Assembly (NCBI GenBank): GCA_964442285.1 | Contig: CAYTZH010000045.1 | Span: 1 to 38,101 of the forward strand | Direction: 5' to 3' | Length of the DNA: 38,101 bases | Source: CAYTZH01 sp964442285 | Lineage (GTDB): Bacteria > Myxococcota_A > UBA9160 > JAFDET01 | Shown: one piece after another, positions 24,763 to 33,272 of the stretch | Position numbering within the stretch: position 1 is the stretch's first letter | How the letters are laid out: each line of letters opens with the position of its first letter | Notes under the pieces: generated by a model | What the model was told of the DNA's origin: nothing | What the model saw: only the letters and a program-made list of their open reading frames with translations | Database searches by the model: none | Position numbers and translations under genes: made by a program

Positions 24763-27594
24763 ATGTTCCGACCTATGGCCGGAGCGTCTGATGACAGGTC
24801 CTGGCGCCGAGACTACCTCGCGGAACTCTACGGTGAGAAGACGCGGCGTTCGGTCAAGGTCACCTCGCTCGTCATCATCGTCATCAATACTGTCTTCATT
24901 GGCCTGGACTGGTGGGCTTTCCGCGCTCAGTTCGAGACCTTCCTATACGTCCGGCTAGCTCTGAACGGTGTAGCGTTTCTTTCCTATACCCCCTTTTTCG
25001 AGCGGCGCCCGGTTGCCGCCCAGTACACCGGCGTACTGGCGGTAGGCGCGATGCTTCTGACGGTTGTTTTCGGCACCGGGGGTCCGGCAAGCCCCTACTA
25101 CGCGGGCCTAGTGCTTGCGTTCGTTTCACTCCCAGTATTGGGCACGGTAACCGCAATTCAGGCCGCTCTCTCGGTCTCTGTTCTGTTTGCCGCCTTCATG
25201 TCGTATCCAGCCTTCGTTGAGCAAGTCGGCGACTTGAGGTCGTTCGTTATCAATACGCTCTTCCTCGCAGGCGCCGGCCTCTCGAGTATCGTGAGCTGTG
25301 CGCTGCTAGACCGGGCCCGCTTTGACGACTTCAAGCGACGGCGGGAGCTTGAGGAGGCCCGGGATGAGCTCGCTCAGCTGGACCAGGCCAAGTCCCGATT
25401 CACGGCGAATGTCCATCACGAGCTCCGGACGCCGCTTACGCTGCTGCTGGCGCCGCTGGAGGGCATGCTCTCGGGAGACTTCGGGTCGGTGGCGGAGGAG
25501 CAGCGCAGCTATCTGAAGACGATGCACGTCAACGGGCTGCGGCTGCTCAAGCTCATCAACAACCTGCTGGATCTCGCCAAGGTGGAGAGCCAGCAGCTCG
25601 AGCTGCGCCGGAGGGCGTGCGACCTGGGGCGCCTCCTGGACGACGTGGTGACCAGCGCCCGGCCCCTGGCCGAGCAGAAGCGGATCGAGCTGGTGGGCGC
25701 GGGGCTCGAGGCCCTGCCGCAGATCCATGCCGATGGCGACGCCCTGGAGAAGGTGGTTACGAACCTGCTCGGGAACGCGCTGAAGTTCACCGAGCCCGAC
25801 GGCCGGATCGAGGTGCGGGGGGAGCCGCTCCCGGAGGCGCTGGGCGGCGTCCGGCTCACCGTGACGGATACGGGCGTCGGGCTGGCGCCCGATCAGCTCG
25901 AGCGGATCTTCGACCGCTTCGCCCAGGCCGACGGCTCGACCACGCGCCGGCACGAGGGCACGGGCATCGGCCTCTCCCTGGCCAAGGAGCTGGTGGAGGC
26001 CCACGGCGGGCGGATCCGGGCCGAGAGCGAGGGCCTGGGCAGGGGCACCCGGATGATCGTGGAGCTGCCCGTGGGCGAGGCGGACGCCGAGGCGGACGAG
26101 GCGCTGGTGGAGACCCGCGAGGGCGGCTCGGCGGGGCTGGCCCGCTCGCTCGGGGCCGTGGCGGCAGAGATGGAGCTGGAGGAGGACGCTGGCCCGAACG
26201 AGGGTCGCCTCGTGGAGATGGCGCGCAGCGTCGAGCGCTGGCAGGAGCGGGAGAAGGTGGAGGCGGAGGAGGCGGGCGACGCGGTCTTCTTCGACGACCT
26301 CACCGCGGACGAGGAGGCGCCCGAGGACGAGCGTCCCGAGGTGCTCGTGGTGGAGGACAACCCGGACATGCGCCGGCTGCTGGCCTTCGTCGTGGGCCGC
26401 GAGTTCCGGGTGCGCACGGCGCGCAACGGCCGCGAGGGGCTCGAGGCCGTGGCGCGGCAGGCGCCGGACCTCGTGCTGACCGACGTGATGATGCCCGAGA
26501 TGGCCGGCACCGAGCTGTGCCGGCATCTGAAGGAGGATCCGGAGACCGCGTCGATCCCGGTGGTCCTCGTCACCTCGAAGGCCGAGCGCGAGATGAAGAT
26601 CGAGGGCCTCGAGCTCGGCGCCGACGACTACGTGGCCAAGCCCTTCCACCCGCGCGAGCTGCTGGCGCGGGTGCGCTCCCTGGTCCGGCTGCGCAGCCTG
26701 GCGAAGGAAGTCGAGCAGCGGAGCTGGGCGCTCGAGCGCATGAACGTCGAGCTGCAGCGGGCCCTGCGCGAGCTGAAGGAGGCCGAGGTCCAGGTGCTCC
26801 AGAGCGAGCGGCTGGCGGCGGTGGGCGAGCTGGCGGCCGGCGTGGCCCACGAGGTCAACAACCCGGTCAACTTCGCCCTCAACGCCCTGCGCGCCCTGCG
26901 CGACCACGTAGAGGTCCTCGCGGGGGTCTCCCAGCAGCTCGCGGCCCTGGAGCCCAAGGACTCCGAGAAGCTCCTGGTGCAGGTGGCCGAGGTGGCCGCC
27001 CTCCAGGAGGAGCTGGCCCTCGACGAGGTTGCCGGTGAGCTGCGCGAGCTGGTGGGCATCGTGAGCGAGGGCCTCGAGCGCACCCAGCGTCTGGTGGGCG
27101 ACCTGCGCGACTTCGCGGGCAACGGCCGCGGCGAGGCGCTCGACGTGAACCTGCGGCGCTGCCTCGAGAGCACCCTCCAGCTGCTGCGCCGCGCCCATCA
27201 GGACGCCGGAGTCCGGGTGGACAGCCGCCTGGCACCCGAGCCGCTGCTCGTGCGCGGGGATCCGGGCGCGCTCAACCAGGTGTTCCTCAACCTCCTGAAG
27301 AATTCGACCGAAGCGCTGGAGGGGCGGGGCGGGGTCATCCAGATCCAGGCGCGGCGCGATGGAGAGGCCATCGAGCTGCGGGTCTGCGATGACGGCCCCG
27401 GAATCCCCGACGAGGCCCGAGAGCGCCTGTTCGACCCGTTCGTCACCACCAAGGCGGCGGGGAAGGGAAGTGGTCTGGGGCTCTCGATCTGCCGGCGGAT
27501 CGTGACGGAGCACGGCGGGACGATCAGCGTGGATTCGCCCCCCGGGGGCGGTGCCTCGTTCACCATCCGGCTCCCCGCGGCCCCGATGGAGTGA
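24763..27594 (+). CDS. Hybrid histidine kinase with two kinase modules
   Basis: 943 residues. Six or so N-terminal membrane helices (residues ~32-185) form a small-sensor domain. Kinase module 1 follows, with H-box His219 (HHELRTP), an N-box region NLLGNALKF and a G-box (GTGIGLSLAKELV). Then comes a receiver domain with Asp574 (LTDVMMPE) and Lys in YVAKPFHP. Kinase module 2 has H-box His696 (VAHEVNNP) and a second ATPase domain (DDGPGIPDEAR, GLGLSICRRIV). The sensed signal is unknown. Composition changes right after the first H-box (~25440): the sensor and H-box have low-GC codon use and the remainder is host-like, so a sensor swap by recombination is likely. Its stop overlaps the next gene's region, suggesting coupling. 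Confidence 0.93.
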   Translation: MFRPMAGASDDRSWRRDYLAELYGEKTRRSVKVTSLVIIVINTVFIGLDWWAFRAQFETFLYVRLALNGVAFLSYTPFFERRPVAAQYTGVLAVGAMLLTVVFGTGGPASPYYAGLVLAFVSLPVLGTVTAIQAALSVSVLFAAFMSYPAFVEQVGDLRSFVINTLFLAGAGLSSIVSCALLDRARFDDFKRRRELEEARDELAQLDQAKSRFTANVHHELRTPLTLLLAPLEGMLSGDFGSVAEEQRSYLKTMHVNGLRLLKLINNLLDLAKVESQQLELRRRACDLGRLLDDVVTSARPLAEQKRIELVGAGLEALPQIHADGDALEKVVTNLLGNALKFTEPDGRIEVRGEPLPEALGGVRLTVTDTGVGLAPDQLERIFDRFAQADGSTTRRHEGTGIGLSLAKELVEAHGGRIRAESEGLGRGTRMIVELPVGEADAEADEALVETREGGSAGLARSLGAVAAEMELEEDAGPNEGRLVEMARSVERWQEREKVEAEEAGDAVFFDDLTADEEAPEDERPEVLVVEDNPDMRRLLAFVVGREFRVRTARNGREGLEAVARQAPDLVLTDVMMPEMAGTELCRHLKEDPETASIPVVLVTSKAEREMKIEGLELGADDYVAKPFHPRELLARVRSLVRLRSLAKEVEQRSWALERMNVELQRALRELKEAEVQVLQSERLAAVGELAAGVAHEVNNPVNFALNALRALRDHVEVLAGVSQQLAALEPKDSEKLLVQVAEVAALQEELALDEVAGELRELVGIVSEGLERTQRLVGDLRDFAGNGRGEALDVNLRRCLESTLQLLRRAHQDAGVRVDSRLAPEPLLVRGDPGALNQVFLNLLKNSTEALEGRGGVIQIQARRDGEAIELRVCDDGPGIPDEARERLFDPFVTTKAAGKGSGLGLSICRRIVTEHGGTISVDSPPGGGASFTIRLPAAPME

Positions 27595-27596
27595 CG

Positions 27597-29264
27597 ATGG
27601 AGCTCAGGCCCCAGCGGATCCTCGACTACCGCGAGTACCCCGTCCTCTGCGTCGACGACGAGGTCGAGAACCTCCGCATCTTCGAGCTCAGCTTCAAGCG
27701 CGAGTTCACCGTGCTCAGTGCCGCGAGCGCCGAGGAGGCCCTCCGGATCCTCCACCAGCGGCCCGTGGCGGTCGTCCTCTCGGACCACCGGATGCCCGGG
27801 ATGACGGGGGTGGAGCTGCTGGCCCACGTGCGCGAGGTGGAGCCCCGGGCCATCCGCATGCTGGTCACCGCCTACGGCGACGCCGAGACCCTGAGCCGCG
27901 CCGTCAACGACGGCTCCATCTACCGCTACGTGCCCAAGCCCTGGGAGCCGGACGACCTGCGCCTGAACCTCCGCCAGGCCATCGACGTCTACGCGCTCGA
28001 TCGCGAGCGTGAGGATCTCCTGCGCGAGCTCACCACGCTCAACCGCGTCTCCAATACCATCAATCAGCAGATCGAGCTCGGCCCCCTCCTCGACCTGTTG
28101 CTGCAGATGGTGACCGAGGAGCTCGGCTTCGACGGCGCGAGCCTGGCCTTCTTCGATCCGGACCAGGAGCGGCTCTCGCTGCACAACACCGCGCCGAGCG
28201 AGGGCCCCGTGGCCGGCTGGCTGCGGCGCTTCGCGATCGAGGCCCAGTCCGCGCCGCACTTCCTGCAGCGCCTGCGCCAGGGCGAAAGCCAGCTCCTCAG
28301 CCAGGAGGACCTGCTCGACGTCGAGCCGCCCGTGCGCGAGTGGCTCTCCGAGGTGGCGGCGCAGCAGATGCTCGTGATGCCGCTCCAGGGCCGCGATCGG
28401 GTCATCGGCGCGCTGGTGGCCGACAACCGCCGCGGCGGGCGGGGCTTCGACGTGTCGGATCGGACGCTGCTCGAGGGGCTGGCCACCCACGCGGTGATCG
28501 CCATCGAGAACGCCCGGCTCGTGAACGACCTGCGCCGCTCCCGCGAGCAGGTGATCCGCGCCGACCGCCTGGGCACCCTCGGCACGCTGGCCGCCGGGCT
28601 CGCCCACGAGATCAACAATCCCCTCACGTCGGTGCACACCTTCCTGTCGCTGGCGCCGGCCAAGCGCGCCGAGGAGGACCCGGAGTTCTGGGGCGACTAC
28701 CACGCCCTGGCCACCCGCGAGCTGGAGCGCATCCGCGGCCTGGTCGCCAGCATGGAGCGGCTCGCCAAGGGCCCGAGCGGCGACCAGGCGGTGTGCGAGG
28801 TCTGCTCCCTGGAGGAGATCGCCAAGGCCGCGGTGGCGCTGCTGGGGCGCGAGGCGGCGAGCGCGGGTGTGCACCTGGGCATCGACGCCGACCCGCGGGC
28901 GCCGAAGGTGGTGGCCGTGCGCGACTACGTCCATCAGGTCCTCCTCAACCTGATCCTGAACGCCACCCACGCCGCCGGAGAGGGCGGGCGCGTGGAGATC
29001 CGGGTGCTGGCGGACGACCGGGGCGAGCGCGCCGGCGCCTGCATCGAGGTGGAGGACGACGGCCCGGGGATGCAGGCCGAGGAGCTCGAGCGGATCTTCG
29101 ACCCGTTCTTCACCACCAAGGGGCCGGACCAGGGCACCGGCCTCGGGCTGACCATCTGCCAGCAGCTGGTCAGCGCCCAGGACGGCGCCCTGGAGGTGCA
29201 GAGTCGCCCCGGGGAGGGCGCGCTGTTCCGGGTCTGGCTCGCCCGCGAGCCCCGCGAGGGCTGA
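27597..29264 (+). CDS. Receiver - GAF - histidine kinase protein
   Basis: 555 residues. An N-terminal receiver domain has CVDDEVENL, phospho-acceptor Asp63 (VVLSDHRMPG) and the Lys of YVPKPWEPDD. A coiled linker leads to a GAF domain (~150-310), then HisKA with His337 (LAHEINNPLTS) and a HATPase (DDGPGMQAEELERIFDPFF, GTGLGLTICQQLV). It could accept phosphate from the preceding hybrid kinase on Asp63 and act as a second kinase; no DNA-binding output is present, so the final target is elsewhere. I chose ATG 27597, with GGAG 5 bases upstream. GTG 27591, overlapping the previous stop as GTGA, is a possible alternative. Host-like GC. Confidence 0.92.
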   Translation: MELRPQRILDYREYPVLCVDDEVENLRIFELSFKREFTVLSAASAEEALRILHQRPVAVVLSDHRMPGMTGVELLAHVREVEPRAIRMLVTAYGDAETLSRAVNDGSIYRYVPKPWEPDDLRLNLRQAIDVYALDREREDLLRELTTLNRVSNTINQQIELGPLLDLLLQMVTEELGFDGASLAFFDPDQERLSLHNTAPSEGPVAGWLRRFAIEAQSAPHFLQRLRQGESQLLSQEDLLDVEPPVREWLSEVAAQQMLVMPLQGRDRVIGALVADNRRGGRGFDVSDRTLLEGLATHAVIAIENARLVNDLRRSREQVIRADRLGTLGTLAAGLAHEINNPLTSVHTFLSLAPAKRAEEDPEFWGDYHALATRELERIRGLVASMERLAKGPSGDQAVCEVCSLEEIAKAAVALLGREAASAGVHLGIDADPRAPKVVAVRDYVHQVLLNLILNATHAAGEGGRVEIRVLADDRGERAGACIEVEDDGPGMQAEELERIFDPFFTTKGPDQGTGLGLTICQQLVSAQDGALEVQSRPGEGALFRVWLAREPREG

Positions 29265-29289
29265 ATCCCCCGCCCCCCGCGCCCGTCCC

Positions 29290-29310
29290 GGGTGAAGGGC
29301 TGTTCATCCC
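29290..29310 (+). terminator. Possible weak hairpin after the kinase operon
   Basis: GGGTGAA and TTCATCCC pair with one bulged T around a 6-base loop (GGGCTG). There is no following T-run, so a Rho-independent role is doubtful. Confidence 0.22.
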
Positions 29311-29325
29311 GCATCCGGGTCCCGC

Positions 29326-29354
29326 TTGACCCCGGCGCCCCAAGCTGATACGAA
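29326..29354 (+). promoter_or_regulatory. Candidate sigma-70-like promoter
   Basis: TTGACC (29326-29331) is separated by exactly 17 bases from TACGAA (29349-29354), about 60 bases upstream of the secreted-protein gene start. The -35 matches five of six and the -10 three of six. Confidence 0.4.
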
Positions 29355-29417
29355 AACGTTGGAATTTCGCGCGGTTCTGGAGCTGGGAACCGGACCCACC
29401 CCCGAGGAGTGACGGCA

Positions 29418-30101
29418 TTGGCGAACCGGATGCTTGCGGCGGTCCTTGCCTGCCTGGCCCTGACTGTGTCGTGGACGGCATCCGCCGAGCCGGTCCGCGT
29501 CGCCATCCTCCCCCTCGAGATCCACGCCCTGGAGGGCCACGGCTACCTCCGCAAGGGCCTCTCGGACATGCTCGCGTCGCGGATCGGCCTCAATCCGGAG
29601 GTCGCGGTGGTGAGCGTGGGTGAGGCGGACCAGGCCACCGCCGACGCCGAGAAGGCGCGGGAGGTCGCGCGCAGCCTCGGAGCGGACTTCGTGGTCTTCG
29701 GCTCCTTCACCCACTTCGGCAACGGCGCCAGCCTGGACCTGCTCTGCACTCACACGGCGCCCGCGGAGGCCCGCAAGGGGCCGCCGGTGCGCCAGGTCTT
29801 CGTGCAGTCGGGCACCCTGGGCGAGATCATCCCCAAGCTCGACAACCTGGCCGAGCGGGTGGCGCGCTTCGCCGTCTCCGGGACCCCCGAGCCCGTGGCG
29901 GCGGTGGGGGCCGCGCCGCCGGAGCTGGAGGCCTCCACCAACGGCCACGCCGAGGCGGAGGATCTGGAGGCCCTGCAGCGCCGGGTGGAGGCCCTCGAGC
30001 AGGTGATCTTCCCGCGCCAGAGCCAGGTGGTGGACCAGGAGCTCGAGCGGGGCGGCCTCCGCGAGGGCGCGGCGGGCGACGACGCCTCCCCCCCGCGCTA
30101 A
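29418..30101 (+). CDS. Secreted CsgG/FlgO-like N-domain protein of unknown function
   Basis: 227 residues from TTG 29418, chosen because GAGGAG (29404-29409) lies 8 bases upstream; GTG 29409 is possible. A signal peptide ends near ASA-EP. The mature part begins VRVAILPLEIHALEGHGYL, then LSDMLASRI and LGADFVVFGSFTHFG, the alpha/beta pattern seen in FlgO/CsgG/TolB-N-like periplasmic domains and at the N-terminus of FG-GAP/VCBS-repeat proteins in related bacteria. Here no repeats follow; instead there is a short coiled coil (EDLEALQRRVEALEQ) and an acidic tail. It may be a trimmed relative that binds an outer-membrane partner. It ends 15 bases before tRNA-Met. Confidence 0.78.
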   Translation: MANRMLAAVLACLALTVSWTASAEPVRVAILPLEIHALEGHGYLRKGLSDMLASRIGLNPEVAVVSVGEADQATADAEKAREVARSLGADFVVFGSFTHFGNGASLDLLCTHTAPAEARKGPPVRQVFVQSGTLGEIIPKLDNLAERVARFAVSGTPEPVAAVGAAPPELEASTNGHAEAEDLEALQRRVEALEQVIFPRQSQVVDQELERGGLREGAAGDDASPPR

Positions 30102-30116
30102 GCTCCGCGGCCCGTT

Positions 30117-30193
30117 GGCGGTGTAGCTCAGGCGGTTAGAGCAGCGGTTTCATAAGCCGCGTGTCGGTGGTTCGAGTCCACCCACCGCCACCA
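30117..30193 (+). tRNA. tRNA-Met (anticodon CAT), CCA encoded
   Basis: Complete cloverleaf: acceptor GGCGGTG pairs with CACCGCC (30183-30189); D-arm GCTC/GAGC; anticodon arm GCGGT/GCCGC with loop TTCATAA; T-arm GGTGG/CCACC around TTCGAGT; discriminator A; encoded CCA. The anticodon stem lacks the three G:C pairs of initiator tRNA, so it is elongator Met, or less likely the CAT-bearing Ile2 tRNA. Confidence 0.97.
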
Positions 30194-30232
30194 GGCCCGC
30201 CCGCCTCCTCCCCAGGTTGCGCGGGTCCCGCG

Positions 30233-32404
30233 TCAGCCCGCGGGCGCAGCGCGCACCTCGACCGGCACGCCGTTGTAGACCGCGTTGCCCGTGACCCCTT
30301 CCAGCACCTGATCGTCGACGAGCTCGTTGCAGTTCACGCCGGGCCGATCGGCGGCGCGGCGCATCCGCGTGTCGGGCCGGTCGTGACCCCAGCCGTGGGG
30401 GAGGCTCACGACGCCGGGCATCACCTCGTCCGAGACCTGGAGCGGGGCCGTCAGCTCGCCGACGCGGCTGCGCACCACCACCCGCGCGCCGTCGGCGAGG
30501 TGCAGGCGGGCGGCGTCGTCGGGGTGCATGAGCAGGGTGCAGCGCTCGCGGCCCTTGGCGGACAGGGGCGTGTTGTGGAGCCAGCTGTTGTTGGTCCGCG
30601 GGTCGCGCCGGCCGATCAGCAGCAGCGGAGCCGGGCCCGCGGAGCCGTCCTGGAGGCTCGAGGCGAGCCGCGCGAGCTCCTCGCCGATCACCGGGGGCGA
30701 GAGGTCGATGCGTCCGCCGGGCGTCGTGAGGATGCGGTCGAGACTCGGCTCCAGGGCCCCCAGGTCGATGCCGGCGGGGTGGGCCTCCAGGTCGGCCAGC
30801 CGCAGGCCGCGTCGCCAGGGGCGGAAGCCGTCGCCGTAGGGGCCGAGCCGCAGCAGCCAGTCGAGGGCGCGTCGCGGGCTCGGCACCAGGCCCAGCCGCC
30901 GCGCGGCGCCCGCTGCCAGGCGACCCCCGCGCGAGCCCTTCCTCGCGAGGATCCGCAGGGCGAGATCGGAGAGGATCTGCCACTCGTCGAGCGTACCCGC
31001 GGGCGGTGCGAGCACCTGCGGCGAGTACTTGGCGGTGTTGCGCACCGCGAAGCCGTGGAAGAGCACCTCGTAGTTGTCGTGCTCGAGGGACGGGGTCGGC
31101 GGGAGGATCACGTCGGCGTGCCGCGTGGTCTCGTTCAGGTAGAAGTCGACGGCGGCGCAGAACTCGAGCGAGGCGAAGGCCCGCTCCAGCGCAGCGCCGT
31201 TGGGCGCCGAGAGGCAGGGGTTGCCGGCGATGGTGAGCATGCCCCGCACCTGGCCCTCGCCCGGCGTCAGGATCTCCTCGGCGAGGCAGGCGACGGGCTG
31301 CTCGCCGTTGAAGGCCGGAACGCCGCGGACCCGCGTGGTCCAGTGCGGCTCCTCCTGGCCGCGCTCGCGCCAGCGGGCGAGTCCGGGCAGATCGACGGCG
31401 GGCGTCGGGAACATGGCGCCGCCGGGCGTGTCGAGGTTGCCCGTGAGCAGGTTCAGCACGTCGATGAGCCAGCTGTTCAGGGTGCCGAAGGGGTGCTGGC
31501 AGGTCCCGACCCGGCCGTAGCAGGCGGCGCTGGGCGCGCCGGCGAAGTCTCGCGCGAGCTGGCGCACCTTGGCCGCTGGGATCGCGAGGGCGGTCTCCAC
31601 GCGCTCGGGGGCGAAGGGGGAGACCCAGTCCGCGAGCCGGGCCAGGCCTGCGACATGCTGGAAGGGGTGGCGCTCGCGGGTGAGCTTCTCTTCGAGCACC
31701 ACGTGCACCAGGGCGGCCAGCAGGAGCCCGTCCCGCCCGGGCCGCAGGAACCAGTGCTCGTCGGCCAGCGCCGCGGTCTCGGTGCGCCGGGGATCGATCA
31801 CCACCAGGCGGCCGCCGCGGGCGTGGAGCGCCCGGACGCGGCGGGCGAAGCCGGGCGCCGTCATCAGGCTTCCGTTGGAGACGAAGGGATTCGCCCCGAG
31901 CACGAGCAGGAAGTCCGTGCGGTCGAGGTCGGGGATCGGGATCGAGAAGACGTTGCCGAAGAGGAGCTTGCTCGAGGCGTGCTTGGGGTTCTGGTCCGTC
32001 GAGCTCGCGGTGTAGCGATTGCGGGTCGCGATCGCCTGGTTGAGGGCCGTCAGGACGAGGATCGTCCCGAAGTTGTGGGCCGCCGGATTCCCCAGGTAGG
32101 TGCCCACGCTGTCGTCGCCGTGCCGCGCCTGGAGCTCGACGATCCGCGACGCGACGAGCTCCAGGGCCTCCTCCCAGGACACCTGCTGCCAGTCGCTCCC
32201 GCGCCGCCGCAGGGGGAAGCGCAGCCGGTCCGGGTCCTCCTGGATCTCCCGCAGCGCGATGGCCTTGGGGCAGATGTGGCCCTGGCTGAAGGGGTCGTCC
32301 GCGTCGGCGCGGATGCGCAGGACCTCGCCGCGGTCGCCCACGTCGACGAGCAGCCCACAGGTGGCCTCACAGATGTTGCAGGTCTTGTGGAACGTCTTGG
32401 CCAC
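30233..32404 (-). CDS. Molybdopterin-dependent oxidoreductase (bis-MGD family)
   Basis: 723 residues. An N-terminal [4Fe-4S] site is formed by Cys9, Cys12, Cys16 and Cys45 (TCNICEATC and GHICPKA). The molybdopterin domains follow (LVLGANPFVSNGSLM, VIDPRRTETAALADEHWFLRPGRDGLLL, GNLDTPGGAM), and a C-terminal molydopterin dinucleotide-binding domain contains LLLIGRRDPRTNNSWLHN and VVSLPHGWGHDR. No Tat signal is seen, so it is probably cytoplasmic. The substrate is unknown; sequence near TDQNPKHASSKLLFG, where formate dehydrogenases carry Cys or Sec, shows neither residue. GTG 32404 has GGAG 6 bases upstream. It follows the sirtuin gene after 11 bases, likely one transcript, and ends convergent to tRNA-Met. 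Confidence 0.9.
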   Translation of the reverse strand: MAKTFHKTCNICEATCGLLVDVGDRGEVLRIRADADDPFSQGHICPKAIALREIQEDPDRLRFPLRRRGSDWQQVSWEEALELVASRIVELQARHGDDSVGTYLGNPAAHNFGTILVLTALNQAIATRNRYTASSTDQNPKHASSKLLFGNVFSIPIPDLDRTDFLLVLGANPFVSNGSLMTAPGFARRVRALHARGGRLVVIDPRRTETAALADEHWFLRPGRDGLLLAALVHVVLEEKLTRERHPFQHVAGLARLADWVSPFAPERVETALAIPAAKVRQLARDFAGAPSAACYGRVGTCQHPFGTLNSWLIDVLNLLTGNLDTPGGAMFPTPAVDLPGLARWRERGQEEPHWTTRVRGVPAFNGEQPVACLAEEILTPGEGQVRGMLTIAGNPCLSAPNGAALERAFASLEFCAAVDFYLNETTRHADVILPPTPSLEHDNYEVLFHGFAVRNTAKYSPQVLAPPAGTLDEWQILSDLALRILARKGSRGGRLAAGAARRLGLVPSPRRALDWLLRLGPYGDGFRPWRRGLRLADLEAHPAGIDLGALEPSLDRILTTPGGRIDLSPPVIGEELARLASSLQDGSAGPAPLLLIGRRDPRTNNSWLHNTPLSAKGRERCTLLMHPDDAARLHLADGARVVVRSRVGELTAPLQVSDEVMPGVVSLPHGWGHDRPDTRMRRAADRPGVNCNELVDDQVLEGVTGNAVYNGVPVEVRAAPAG

Positions 32405-32415
32405 GCGCGCTCCGT

Positions 32416-33168
32416 TCAGCCCGCCAGGAGCCGGTCCGCGACCTCGGGCAGCACCGCCTCCACGGGATCGCTGGAGCGGATGTCCGCGAGGTCGTCGTAG
32501 GGGGTCTCCGAGGCGGTCAGGATCGCGGTGGTGGCGCCGCCGGCGCGGGCCATCTCGAACATCCCGTTGATGGGCCCCACCACGAGCGAGGTGCCGGCCG
32601 CCACGAAGAGCTCGCAACCGGCGGCCGCGCGCATGGCCCGCTCGAGGTCGGCCCGCACGAGCGACTGCCCGAAGGAGATGGTGGCGGGCTTCCAGGGGCC
32701 GCCGCAGGCGCAGCGCGGGACGGACACGCCGCGCTCCCACTGGCGCTGGGCCTCGGCCCGGTCTTCGCGCGCGTCGCAGACGATGCAGACGACCCAGGCG
32801 TCGGTGCCGTGGATCCCGACCAGCCGATCCGGCGGAAAGCCGCTCCGCTCGTGGAGGCCGTCCACGTTCTGGGTGACGAGGAGGTCGATGCGACCGGCGT
32901 CTCCGAGCCGCGCCAGGGCGAGGTGTGCAGGGTTCGGCTCGGCCGACTGGATCACCTGCCAGGTCTCGCCCTTGTAGCGCCAGTACGCCTCGCGGGCCGA
33001 CTCGCGGGCCAGGAACTCCTGGATCGGGGTGGGCTGGTAGCGCTCCCAGCGTCCACCGGGCGAGCGGAAGTCCGGGATGCCGGAGGCCGTCGAGAGCCCG
33101 GCCCCGGTGAGGACCGCGACCCGCTCCGCCTCCCGCCACGCCGCCGCGAGCGCCTCGGTCGACTGCAT
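32416..33168 (-). CDS. cobB: NAD-dependent protein deacylase (Sir2 family)
   Basis: 250 residues, a typical bacterial sirtuin. It removes acyl groups from lysine using NAD+. Motifs: VLTGAGLSTASGIPDFRSPGG (NAD binding), PNPAHLALARL, TQNVDGLHERSG, catalytic His120 in GIHGTDA, zinc Cys pairs CIVC and CACG, and AGTSLVVGPINGMFE. The ATG at 33168 matches the expected first helix; longer in-frame extensions look non-coding. It precedes the molybdopterin oxidoreductase with 11 bases between them. Whether it is CobB-type (deacetylase) or a desuccinylase is not decided by the sequence. The gene symbol is a family-level assignment. Confidence 0.92.
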   Translation of the reverse strand: MQSTEALAAAWREAERVAVLTGAGLSTASGIPDFRSPGGRWERYQPTPIQEFLARESAREAYWRYKGETWQVIQSAEPNPAHLALARLGDAGRIDLLVTQNVDGLHERSGFPPDRLVGIHGTDAWVVCIVCDAREDRAEAQRQWERGVSVPRCACGGPWKPATISFGQSLVRADLERAMRAAAGCELFVAAGTSLVVGPINGMFEMARAGGATTAILTASETPYDDLADIRSSDPVEAVLPEVADRLLAG

Positions 33169-33261
33169 GCGGCGAGCGTACCGGAAGTGAGGCGGTTCAC
33201 AGGGGCCATCTGCGCCATGGCGGATGTTTCTCGTCGGACGGGACGAGGCGAAGGCAGGTTC

Positions 33262-33267
33262 AGGAGG
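33262..33267 (+). promoter_or_regulatory. Strong Shine-Dalgarno of the unrecognised gene
   Basis: AGGAGG ends 5 bases before GTG 33273 and fixes that start. Confidence 0.65.
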
Positions 33268-33272
33268 TTCCC

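Larger units (their letters stand above)
19187..25440. other. Low-GC mosaic segment with both edges inside genes
   Basis: Counted 60-base lines: 18901-18960 has 42 G/C and 26041-26100 has 45, against 37 (19501-19560), 32 (20341-20400), 35 (23161-23220) and 37 (24901-24960) inside. Codons rare elsewhere (TTA, CTA, ATA, AGA, AGT) become common. The left edge lies in the TPR part of the regulator; the right edge lies just after the H-box of the hybrid kinase. Both genes stay in frame. I saw no direct repeats, integrase or tRNA at the edges. The segment encodes the regulator tail, the PilZ-hydrolase-methyltransferase, the RND exporter and the kinase sensor. Edges are approximate, by eye. Confidence 0.75.

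Noticed and set aside
25306..27513. A 735-codon minus-strand frame opposite the hybrid kinase
   Set aside because: Composition is His/Gln/Leu-rich with no domains, while the plus strand encodes clear kinase and receiver motifs.
30117..30232. tRNA-Met as an integration site for a mobile element
   Set aside because: No integrase or repeated tRNA 3' end was found nearby, and the atypical segment ends ~4.7 kb away.
30161..32500. A 779-codon plus-strand frame starting inside tRNA-Met
   Set aside because: It is antisense to the molybdopterin oxidoreductase, begins in a tRNA and shows no recognisable domain.
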